From Amblyornis subalaris (Eukaryota; Chordata; Aves; Passeriformes; Ptilonorhynchidae): a DNA stretch of 64,000 nucleotides. The notes under the pieces are model-generated. The model searched no databases, had not been told where the DNA came from, and saw only the letters and a list, made by a program, of their open reading frames with translations. The position numbers and the translations under genes are program-made. Location of the stretch: assembly GCA_018881555.1 (NCBI GenBank), contig JACAXG010000107.1:710406-774405 (forward strand). The letters run 5' to 3'. Shown piece after piece: positions 40,001 to 50,010 of the stretch. Position 1 is the stretch's first letter. Every line of letters begins with the position of its first letter.

Positions 40001-42250
40001 TATGCAATATGGAATTACATATTAGATTCTTTTTTTGTAAAATGAACCTAGACAGCTTAAGTTAAAAAACCCTAGGTCTTTACAAATGTTCAAGGATAGC
40101 TTCAGCAGGCAATGCAAGCTCTTGCTGTAGACACAGGACTACTTTCTATTCCTTTCACAAAGCATAATATACAAATTGTTAATACTAGATGAACTGCATG
40201 ACATAGTACGGCCTGATTTCCAAGGAGAGGACATGAAGTCTCAGTTTTAACAATAAAATAGGTGCTTAGTCTTTGACACTTTCATGTAGAGATGCAGCTT
40301 GGAGAACAATTTAGTATCACTAATTTTACCNTGAACATAAAGATTTAAGAGTCACATGTCTTGGGGAAAGAAAGGAGTAAACTTCAAGCTGGTTTGATAA
40401 CATGAATATAAGATATAAAATACATTTTTTTCCAAGAGAGGCAGTCAGTCATCAAATTATCCCATAGATGAGTGCATTAGCAATCTAATTTGCAGTTGAA
40501 AAGGTATGTCCCTCGAGTAACAATGATGTGCCACTATGATTTCTTAAGATGACTTTCTCCTAGTCTCAAGACCATATAATTTTCAGAGNATAAATCACAC
40601 CCTGGATTGAGAGCCCATCCTGGCAATACTTAACTAAAATCCTTAGTTTCAACAGAGTTCTTGAAGACAAAGCTGAATCTACACTAACAGTGAGNAACAG
40701 GCAACAAAAACTTCTAAGGTGCACATAATGCGATGGATATCACATTACTTTTCCTCAGTGTCTCAATTCTTTCATTTTGTAGACCTAACCAAATACGAAA
40801 ACATTAAAACACAATCTTTGAGCTCAAAACCACTTCCAAAACTGCCAAGTATAAAACTGTTGCTGAACCGCTCTGTTCTGTTTATCATATTAAGATACAT
40901 TATTTTGATGAAAAAAAAGCTAGATTGCAAGTGTAACATAATAGAACCAGCAAGCACTGCCAGCAGGTTTGAGGAAGAGAGAATAATTCAGAGATATTGT
41001 CATCTGTAGGCCAATTTATATTGTCAGACAGCAGGTTCACATTATTCTCTGATGTCACTGCAATAATGGCATAATATAACGATTGAGCAAAGAATACCTG
41101 TGGGGTATAGCTATACAGCGTNGTATATATATACTTGTTAAAGTATCTCAGGCTTCATTCAAAGCAGAACCAGAAGCAGCAAAAGACCAGGATTAAAAAA
41201 AGAATGAGAAATGCTGTTCATAAAGACTTCTGAATATTTTAGCCCTTGTTTTGTGATGATGAAGCAAGCACAATGTTGTATTTCATTGATTCAGTGGGTT
41301 CATGATTAAAATAAACTAATGTAGCAATTTAGGGGTTTTGTGATGCTTTCTTTTTTTTTCCCTGTAACAAGGAAAAAAAAAAAGCTTTTTAACAGTTCCT
41401 CACGGCAGGCATAATGTGCATCTGTGCTCTGATTTACTGCACATGCTGCCTTCTCTAGCATCATGTTAAGTTAGGATATCAGCATGGTAGGTCACACAGT
41501 GGGAATGACCTTTTGCTAATCACTACACATCAGTTACTACTGGCACACAGCTCATTACTAAGAAACCCTCCAACTAGCTGGCTTTCAAATCCGCTCACAC
41601 TTTGATTCTTTTTTCCCCTTTTCTTTCTTTCTTTTTTTCCTCCAGACTAAAGATTATACTTTTACATAAAATCTCTGTCGTGTAATTTTGCCAACTAGGG
41701 TTCCAAAGTCAAAAAGGCACCCAGTTAATTTTCCGTGATTATAAAAGGAGCCTGAAAATTCATACTGAAGGTAGGCCTGTAATCTTGGGTTTCATTAAAA
41801 AGGTCAGAACATTTTTCCTCACCACATATTATTAAAATGTTTGAGGGCTGCCATTAATTTGATTTTTCAGGACACAGAAATCTCACTGGAAATTAGAATG
41901 TAATCCTGCTGTTGCTTTCCTGACACTTTTCATAGGGCAGGATACGGCTGCAGGGACTAAGAGCTCTCCTGCAATTTACAATTGGTTACTTTGGCCAAAT
42001 GGCNGGTGACTAATGCAAGACAAACTGTTTGCACAACCTGGGAGCGCTGGGTTTAATTTCAGTTCTGAAAGAGGGGTGAAAGTGTTTCTATTGACGTTGA
42101 ACCNCGAGCTGTCCCCTGCCAATACATCTGCCACACTTAATACACAACACGCCCCCCGCCCCCTGACAACGTGATTATTAGAGGTACAGAATTCAATAGC
42201 TTAAGAATACAAAACATAGCTGGAGCAGAATGAAATGGTTTTTAACTCAC

Positions 42251-42314
42251 CGGCCATTTGCTGAATGCCGCTGAAGGCACCCAAGTTACTGGAGGAAGTT
42301 GCTTGCTGCAGAAG
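42251..42314 (-). CDS. CELF2: CELF2 exon: short linker exon (64 nt)
   Basis: The acceptor is ttcatttgcag and the donor is gtgagt (42250-42245). The exon is phase 0-1: 21 codons plus one base. It encodes LLQQATSSSNLGAFSGIQQMA plus the first base of Gly. It joins QYLA of the previous exon to GMNALQLQ of the next. A second AG lies 9 bases inside the exon (CTTCTGCAG then CAAG), so use of the inner acceptor would drop Leu-Leu-Gln in frame. In CELF1 this same junction is where a four-residue LYLQ insert occurs (from memory); I see no upstream AG here that would give such an insert. Skipping this exon would shift frame. Confidence 0.96.
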
Positions 42315-42941
42315 CTGCAAATGAACAACACGACACAGCAATCTATCTGACAGCAGTGTAACAAATGAAGATAAAACTAAAACAAGCTATCATTTCACAT
42401 TTGGAATATTTCTGCTTTCCTTTACGTTTATATAGTCTCTTGCTTCTGTCTGCTGTTGGAATGAACATCCCTAGAGTCAATGCTGTAAATCCATATTAAT
42501 GTCTAATCTCTATTAAGAAACACAGAGACACAAGGGAAACTCAATAACATGGCTGCTTTAAAACAATTAATCAATTTATTCTTTTTAACAACCAGGTGTT
42601 AAATCTATTTAAACCAACATAGTGTGACTAATTACAACCCTCTGTAGTCTAGTAGTTACCATAACTCATCTCTGTCAATCATGGTCCATTCTCCCCCACC
42701 CCTGTGAATTCAGTTTTTTCTTTATTATCTTTATGAATCAAGCGCATGGATATTCATTAGACTGGTATTTGTATACATAGCAATTTAGCCTATCTCAGTA
42801 TTAATTAGACTACCTCAGTACTAATATATATTTTTAATTGCTGGGTAAATGGCTGTTTATATCACTATACCAAAGCATTGTATGCACACAAATTATGTAT
42901 TTATGCATAAACTGTACATATATATGGATACATCTATTTTA

Positions 42942-43740
42942 TAGAATCACAGAATCCTAGAATGGTTTTCTTTGGAAGGGACCTTAAAGATTATCCACTT
43001 CCAACCCCCCTGTCATGGTCAGGGACACCTTCCACTAGACCAGGTTGCTCAAAGCCCTATCCAGCTTGGCCNTGAGCACTTGCAGGGATGGGGCAGCAAC
43101 AACTTCTCTGGATAACCTGTGCCAGCGTCTCACTGCCCTCACAGAAAACAATTTCTTCCGAGTATCTAATCTAAACCACCCTCTCTCAGTTTAAAATCAT
43201 TATCCCTTGTCCTGTCACCAAATGACCTTGAAAAAAGTCCCTCTCCAGCTTTCATGGGGGCCCCCTTCAGGTGTTGAGAACTCTAAGGTCTCCCCAGAGG
43301 CTCCTCTTCCCCAGGGTGAACAGCCCCAAGCTCCCTCAGCCTGTCTCCACAGCAGAGGTGCTCCAGCTCTCTGATCATTTGTGGCCTCCTCTGGACTCAC
43401 TCCAGCAGATCCATGTCCTTCCCATGTTGGGGGCCCCAGAGCTGGATGCAGCACTGCAGGTGGGGTCTCACAAAAGCAGAGCAGAGGGGCAGAATCTCCT
43501 CCCTCACCTGCTGCCCAGGGTACTTTGGATGCAGCCCAGGACACATTTGGCTATTTGGGCTGTGAGTGCACATTGATGGGTCATGTTGAGCTTCTTGTCC
43601 NCCAACGTTTCCAATTCTCCTCAGGGCTGCTCTCCATCCATTCTCTTCCCAGCCTGTACCTGTGCTTGGGATTGCCCCGAGCCAGGNTCAGGACCTTGCA
43701 CTTGGCCTTGCTGAACTTCATGAGGTTCTATTTTTCTAAC
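42942..43740 (-). mobile_element. CR1 LINE 3' fragment, longest in the window
   Basis: The left end reads ATAGAATCACAGAATCCTAG, the complement of the CR1 tail. It continues through CTAGACCAGGTTGCTCAAAG, GGGGCCCCAGAGCTGGATGC and GACCTTGCACTTGGCCTTGC to GAACTTCATGAGGTTCTA, which on the minus strand encodes the RT C-terminal part. Frames are interrupted. The right end beyond about 43740 loses similarity. It sits between two CELF2 exons in the same orientation as the gene. Confidence 0.95.
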
Positions 43741-44279
43741 TAGGAACCATCAGGAANCCCCAAGTTATCCAAAAGCTGCTCAACCAGATCTCTCAACTCC
43801 CGGGCCACACAAGGCAGAGGCTCCCTCTCAGCTGTGCTGCAGGGGAGTCTCTCTTGGCCGTCCAGGACCTAAGACANGTGGCTGTGGATTTCAGATTTTA
43901 CAGCAGGGACAGCAGCTACCACCTGTTTCTTATCTTACAAATGGACCAAGGAAAATACCATTTTAAATTTACCAGAAATAAATGGCTTTTTCCTGGCCAC
44001 CTTCACTTTCTGTATGAGGGGATATGAACCACGTATGTTTAGCATCAACAGGACCACGCATGAAAGCAAAAGCCATTTCCAAATGAAAATACGGAAAATT
44101 AGATGGTTGAACCACAACATTCTAGTTTAGAAGCTGCACCATATGCATATGGCCCCTACAGTGTTCAGCTGCCTAAGTCCTCCCCTGAGGAAGAACTTNA
44201 ATTTTATTTCAGCTATAAAAACCAGACTCTAACATTCAAAAAANCCAATAAAATGAATGGAATCAAATTTTATTTATGG

Positions 44280-44348
44280 TGGGGGTGGTGGAAGTAGATG
44301 ATCTTTAAGCTCCCTTCCAACCCAAGCCTTTCTATGAATCTNTGATCT
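44280..44348 (+). mobile_element. CR1 LINE 3' tail, plus orientation
   Basis: TAGATGATCTTTAAGCTCCC and TTCCAACCCAAGCCTTTCTA then TGAATCT form the typical last 60 bases of CR1. It lies opposite in orientation to the large copy 540 bases to the left. Confidence 0.85.
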
Positions 44349-44593
44349 GTTTTGCAGTGTGAGGATACTTTAAATGCTTGCCTTGGACAGCACTGACACA
44401 TCTTCAAATGCTTATTCAGATTCTATTCCTTGCTATTTATTTTTAGACCATNTGATAAACATACCTAGAAGAAGACATACTACATATCCTAGACAACTTA
44501 GCAATTCATTGCAGGGAGTTTACTAGAACTGATTTACCACNGTCCTAAAATAAATACATTATAATACAGCCACAGCCTCTGAAGTGAACTTAC

Positions 44594-44752
44594 AGCTAGA
44601 TATTGTGGTGTGAGTCCTCCAAGACCTGTGAGGTTTCCCCAAGTGGCAGTATTGAGCTGCTGCATCTGCTGAGCCAACTGCTGCTGCAAACGCCGCTGCT
44701 CCTTGTCCTTTTGGGTGTCGGCAAACTTCACCACGATTGGCGAAGAGCAGCC
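44594..44752 (-). CDS. CELF2: CELF2 exon: end of RRM2 and start of linker (159 nt)
   Basis: The acceptor is tctaaccacag and the donor is gtaagt (44593-44588). The exon is phase 0-0 with 53 codons. It encodes [19 protein letters not shown], the last strand of RRM2 and its C-terminal extension, then a Gln-rich helical stretch ([15 protein letters not shown]), then [19 protein letters not shown] at the start of the divergent linker. CELF1 diverges after WGNL, while this reading fits CELF2. The linker of CELF proteins carries splicing activation activity; that is family knowledge and not visible in the sequence. The exon is symmetric, so skipping would stay in frame but would damage RRM2. A CpG-rich patch lies about 350-620 bases upstream in the preceding intron. 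Confidence 0.97.
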
Positions 44753-45104
44753 CTGTGGTTAGACAGATGGGGAAAGAAAGAAGGGTTAAATCACACTGGG
44801 TCACCCTTGCCTTGTGAGCTTAGCCATGTCCCATAGGGCCACTGGCACCAGCACAACCAGATCGCTCACCCTCTCTCTGTGACTGGCATGTGTAGNACGC
44901 AAGGACTAAGGTTTTCAGGTTCTCAGGAAAAGAGGCTATGGAGAAATTATTGATTCCCCAGCTCTTTTTATGAAGCACCTTTCCTCAGGCTCTCTTTCCC
45001 TTCCAGCTATCAAAATTGCTGCCAGAGACAGCAAAGTGTACCAGTCCTTTTTAATTAAGCTTCACAGCTGATGAGATGGACGTGATCCTTTGTCTGCAGT
45101 CTGT

Positions 45105-45370
45105 TTTCAAGGCACCGCCAAAGGGAGAGGTGTCCAACCTCCGCGCTGCCAGGGCCCGCACAGCCAACACGGCCCTGCCGCCGCGGCCTGGCTGCGCCGC
45201 CACGCTCGGAGCAGCTGGTGTGGGGCACCCTCAATGGACCAGGAGCAGCAGGTTCACCTCAGCGCCCACCATCAGCGAGTCACTGGCCCTGTCCACACCA
45301 AGGACCCCCAGTCGATGCACCCACCTGCGGTCCGCTCCCAGGCACGCTTTGTACCAAGCACCCTTGAGAT
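45105..45370. other. CpG-rich patch inside the intron
   Basis: Roughly 270 bases stand out from AT-rich intron DNA, with about ten CpGs in 70 bases around 45140-45210 (GCCGCCGCGGCC, GCGCCGCCACGCTCGG). It is shorter than a standard CpG island and has no recognised coding sequence, though open frames cross it on both strands. It could be a minor regulatory island, an unknown old insertion or a GC-biased conversion spot. Confidence 0.55.
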
Positions 45371-48300
45371 GTGAACAAAGGGCAGGATGCAGACCAAAAG
45401 GGACTAGTTCTGGTGATAGCAGCCCATTCCTGATTGCCACCATTTCTTCTATTGCTTCTATCAGCCTCTTGTTACATGATATGGCAAGGCTGTAAGATGC
45501 CTTAGGAAATAGCGAAGCTGTAAGAAAGAGCTAGAGGTCTGGTCTGCAGCCTACTCCTCACCCATGGCTAAGAGACCCTCGGGAAGAAGTTGGAGGTCAC
45601 AGACCAAATGGACTTTTGAGGTAAGCCAGAATTTCCCTTGTACTTCAAATTTGGCATTCCTGGGCAAAGTCACTGAGAGAATGAGACGTGATTATGAAAG
45701 ATGTCTCTGTTGATTTCTCTCTGTTTCTTTTCCCTGCTAAGAAATATTTCATATTTTAACCTTTCAAGTCTTCATTTTTTTCAAATCAAGAAAGCAAACT
45801 ATGTACTGCAATGATTCAGTTCTTCAAATTAATTCAAGCATTTTATGAGTCATAGGAACTGTCAATCCATTTCATACTGCTTTTCAACTTCACAGGATCC
45901 AATGAATAACTTCCCTTCACCTGACATGCTTTGTTATACTAATTTCTTGTCTAACTTCAATCTGAACACAATGGCAAGAGTGATAAGTGACTCAAGTCCA
46001 AAAAACACAGCAGTGCTTTAGCCAAAGTGTATAGCGTGGGATGCAGAGCAGGGTTATACTTCACCTACTCTTCCCACGGCTGCTCTCACAACCCTTTGAA
46101 CATCTTCAGGAAAGTTCCTGTCCTCGCTTATTTACAAAAGGCAGCCATGTACCTTTTCGCTGAAGAATCTCACACCAGGACAAGTGATAAAAATATTCAC
46201 AATCATCAAATGAAATGATGAAATAAACCGCAGTAATAATATCTCTTATATAAAGATCTCCCATCAACACTGTTCCTTTAGAATTATCTTAGAAAATCAT
46301 CACTTGTGGTTTATTATTCCACCTCCAATTCTTTTCCTGTGTGTTTCATTGTAAAAATGTCTTTCAGTGTTTCAGTGAGGAAGAAAGGAGATACATAACA
46401 CTCCAGCAATCAAATAAAGATTATGAAGTTGGCTTGTTACACAATTACCTCTCTCTAGTGATTTTTATACTAATATTAAAAATAAGATCATTTAGGAAAA
46501 AAAAAAGAAAGAAAAAGGAGCCGGGGGGTAGAGGATGTGAGAGAGATTTTTCTGGTTTTGCTAATAAAAAAAGCAAGCTGTTTCTATTTAATACGAGGTT
46601 TGGAAACACTGGGCTAAGAACAACTGGAACTTACTGCCTTCTGCCTAAATGTACAGGAGAATTAAGTCTATTTCCAAAGAAATAGAAATGAATATTGAAG
46701 GAAGAAATATTATATGGCTATTTCAGTTTTCAGTTCAGCAGTTCAGCATTCAACACTACAGCTGACATATTTATGAATGCTTAAATGTCAGTAAATTGTA
46801 TAAAAACAATATCTCTGCAATTTATGAATCTATAATTCATTTTTTCACTGTCTGCTCTATATTTCATCACTTCATCATTTTCAAGAAAGCAAACATTCTG
46901 AAGACTGAGATTATATCTAGCAAGTGGCTCTATATGAGAAAAGGGTTGTTATTGTTGTATCAAATTTACTCCATGATAACAAATTAGTGTCTTCGACTGG
47001 TGCTGCATTTGAATGCCTTAAACAAACAAAAAAAACCTACATAGAAGTGAGACAGAAGAGCAAACACTCTGGAACAGCAATTATATTTTTAAAATCTGTT
47101 GATTTAACCAGGTCAGTAAGTCAGGTGGAAAGAGCAGTAAGAGGATGCATTATTGTATGAGATGTGTTCAGCTGGACTTAACATCCCCATTGTTCTTTTT
47201 TAGCCCACTTTGAAAATTCATCTTGGTCAATGATGCACGCTAAAGAACTGAAAATAATAAAATAAGAAAAAAGAATCTGTAGTAATTGGGTTGAAATGCA
47301 ATTGTGTACTACACATCTTCCCCTAAGCCCACTTCTGTTTGCAAAAGAACATGAAACCAAAGTGTCCCGGGATCACTGTTTCAGGCCGGGAGTTGACATT
47401 TAACACTAGTCAATCCATCTTAACTTTTCACTAGAAGAGTATTGGCAAAAATGAGCAAATTTTTTTGGCCTAAAGAGTGATTTTTATGCACATCCATTTT
47501 CCAGCATCAGGGGAAGCTGCCAGCACACACACGAGGTGCATCTCCCTTCCTCATTCAACGGCTTCATATCTCCATGCCATTCAGTGCCATTTTCTTCCCA
47601 ACAGCTGGTGCTGCCTTCGTATTTTCCTGTGTGTTGTCAGGTTGAGTCCCTCCTCCACGGAGCGGGAGGGTGTACGGCTTCTTTCCAAGAAGGGACTCAG
47701 CCTAAGCTCAACTGACGCAAAGACCCAGATGTTCAAAGTGCGAAATATTTGGAATTGCCTTGCCANTTTGGGGATCTCATTGATGATGTCTCTAAAGGTG
47801 TTGAGAAGGATTTTGATCTAAGAGTAACTGTTCTATAGAACTAATGTCACTAGGAGTATCCCATCAAAACACAGCCTCTTTTGGAGTGCTGCATACGACA
47901 GAGGAGTGGGAGAATTTGTCTGGGAGGTCTGGTTATGTCTTTATTTTACCATCTTCTGAAGTAGAGCTGTGTAAAATTGATTTTGCTAGACAGAAAAATA
48001 CATTAAAACACATGGAAAATATAGGTAAAACACAGTATTACTAATAAACATTTCCTTTTTACTTGGAATCAAACCCAGCCAAACACATAGATCTGAATTA
48101 ATGGAGCAGTGCACGGCAGACGAATTACTACAGGTATTATTCCAGAGACTCAAAGTGGCAGTTTTTTCACAATATACTGTCAGACTGCATAAACTGTATA
48201 CCAGCAACTTTCTAGTAAAGATCGTTTCAATTATTCTCATCTCATTGGCAGATTCTCAACTAAAACTGTATACCCAGGGTCTAAAAATGCATTGCACTGA

Positions 48301-48600
48301 AAAGAAAACACATTGATTATAAAAGAAACTCAACCAAATTCAAACGTGATGTTTGGAAAGACAATAGCTTTGCAATGCTGATATCATTACTTGTACTATA
48401 CAGGAAACAGTTAGTGACATTTTCATGCACTGGCTTGAATTTTATCCTCTCCTCCTCCCTTTCCTCTGTCCACCCTCCCACCCCTGGTGTCCCCCCTTGG
48501 CTTGTTACACAAAGCAGCTCAACGACATGACGCAATAATGATTGTTTAGCACCCAGCATGCTTTGGGAGACTAGAGCATTGCAAAGGAAAATCACTGAGA

Positions 48601-48668
48601 GAAAAAAAAAAATAAAATCGAGAGGTCCTGGTGGAAATAAAAAAAAAAAAAAAAGAAAAAAAAAGAAA
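48601..48668. repeat. A-rich tract
   Basis: Two adenine runs separated by about 25 bases. On the minus strand they are T runs and give a false open frame rich in Phe. Confidence 0.95.
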
Positions 48669-49611
48669 CAAGTGCACATAACATCAATGCCACCTCTGAG
48701 AAAAATCATCACTACACGAAGATACAGTATACATAATACAGTATAACATGCACTCTCCAATGATAAGCTAGAAGATCCAGAGTAAGTAAAGATTTCATAC
48801 TTGTGCGGTTTTTTGTGCAAAATTCTGAAAGACCATGACAAAAATCACAGACTGAAAAAAGTTTTGAGATTGCCAGACAAGCTGTGGCATTCAGTAACCA
48901 CTCCAATGACCAGATCGTTAGCCAGCAGCTAAAGTCACATTAAGTGAGCCAGTTTAAAGTTTTGAGTTGCTCATCAGGATAAAATACAAGGCCATAGAGG
49001 CAGTTTGGAAGGGAATAAAGAGTGTTGCTTGTGAGGGGCCAGCCACGACGATGCTCTGCAGGAAGTGCCACAGTTCGATATGCTCTGTCATCATTAGCAT
49101 TTTTATTGGCTACATGAAGAAGGCGAAATAATATTAACTTAAAAAGAGATTCTATTTGCTGAAAAACACATGCACTAGTAACTCAGCGTGGCCATGTTAA
49201 ATCTCTTGAGCTTTTTCTCAGAGCAGTGCAAACCACAACACTTAGAAATCTATTTAAAAGAAACTAAGATTTTTCTTTGGGGGGTACGTGTGCTAAAAAT
49301 AGAGGTAATTTACTCATCAGAGATACTCTGAGTATGACTGAGGAGTGGTATTCGCAGCATTTTTATTTTCTGCTGAATGCCACTGAAAACAGGATTAAGA
49401 GCTGTGTTTGGATACCACANAGCAGCCTTATTGTGCGCTTTCAGGTGATTGAGAAAAACAAAGCTTCACAAAGACGGGTAGAGTGAGCTGGTAAAAAAAT
49501 TTAAATCTGTGATTGTCATGTGTCTGATCTGATCCAGGAGAGCATGGCTTTACCATTCGCAATCATTTGCACAAAGAAAACAAAGAAAGGGCAAATGATA
49601 CAGTACTGTAC

Positions 49612-49691
49612 CTCCATGGTCTGAGACTGGTGCATGGCTTTGATTGCATTCTGTGCCATTGCCCTTGTAGAAAATGTGACAAACGCACAGC
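49612..49691 (-). CDS. CELF2: CELF2 exon: C-terminal half of RRM2 (80 nt)
   Basis: The acceptor is ccttgttcccacag and the donor is gtacag (49611-49606). The exon begins with the last two bases of the Gly codon shared with the previous exon and ends on a whole codon, so it is phase 1-0. It encodes [20 protein letters not shown] and then QSQTME. With the preceding Arg-Gly it forms RNP1 (RGCAFVTF) and helix 2 of RRM2. Its length is not a multiple of three, so skipping shifts frame and should create a truncated, probably NMD-targeted message. The donor lacks the usual G at +5 and is the weakest of the eight main sites. The upstream intron has U/UG-rich runs close to the acceptor. I suspect this is the exon called exon 6 in CUGBP2 autoregulation work; that numbering is from memory. 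Confidence 0.97.
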
Positions 49692-49920
49692 CTGTGGGAA
49701 CAAGGGGACAGGGAGCAGGAAAGACAAAAAACAACAAGACAAAAGGGTTGGACGCTTGTTAAACCAACACAGTCTACGAGAACGGCCACAAGACGACACT
49801 GTTCTCAGTAGTACATAAAAATAAACAACTTCTCTAGTTTATTTATTGACAGTGCTGACTTGCTAATCTGACCATAGATGAAAGAAAAAAAATTAGGTGG
49901 GGATGGGTGACAAGAAGGGT

Positions 49921-50010
49921 TTTTATTTATTTTTGTGTTTTGCTTTGTTGGNTTTTTTTTATTTTTTTTTTTAAATTTTGTTTTGTTTTGTTTCTGTTTT
50001 TGTTCTTTAG
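49921..50010. repeat. T-rich low-complexity tract
   Basis: TTTTG and long T runs on the + strand, so the transcript is A-rich here, 230-320 bases before the 80-nt exon. Confidence 0.9.

Larger units (their letters stand above)
31581..42250 (-). other. CELF2 intron, 10.7 kb
   Basis: This intron lies between the short linker exon and the alanine-run exon. It has CR1 tails at 36500-36562 and 36787-37090. Low-repeat spans such as 35400-35700 and 41690-42010 resemble possible conserved non-coding sequence but cannot be tested here. A short (TCA)5 run at 31618-31634 lies near the branch-point region of the downstream exon. No coding segment is recognised. Confidence 0.8.
42315..44593 (-). other. 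CELF2 intron, 2.3 kb, with CR1
   Basis: A minus-oriented CR1 copy (42942-43740) fills over a third of this intron, and a plus-oriented CR1 tail is at 44280-44348. The part next to the short linker exon, 42315-42900, is AT-rich and repeat-free by eye. Confidence 0.85.
44753..49611 (-). other. CELF2 intron, 4.9 kb
   Basis: This intron lies between the second RRM2 exon and the linker-start exon. It contains a CpG-rich patch at 45105-45370 and an A-rich tract at 48601-48668. Other parts are AT-rich with no recognised element. Confidence 0.85.

Noticed and set aside
41604..41645. Strong polypyrimidine tract ending in CAG on the + strand
   Set aside because: It is on the strand opposite to the gene, and no coding sequence follows it.
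43215..43743. Several overlapping open frames of about 100 codons
   Set aside because: They lie in the large CR1 copy; frames are decayed reverse-transcriptase sequence or its antisense.
45076..45495. 139-codon + strand open frame over the CpG-rich patch
   Set aside because: It is antisense to the gene, is Ala/Arg/Pro-rich as expected from GC composition, and has no recognised domain.
48317..48841. 174-codon minus-strand open frame
   Set aside because: It is driven by T runs (poly-Phe) opposite an A-rich tract and has no family resemblance or exon borders.
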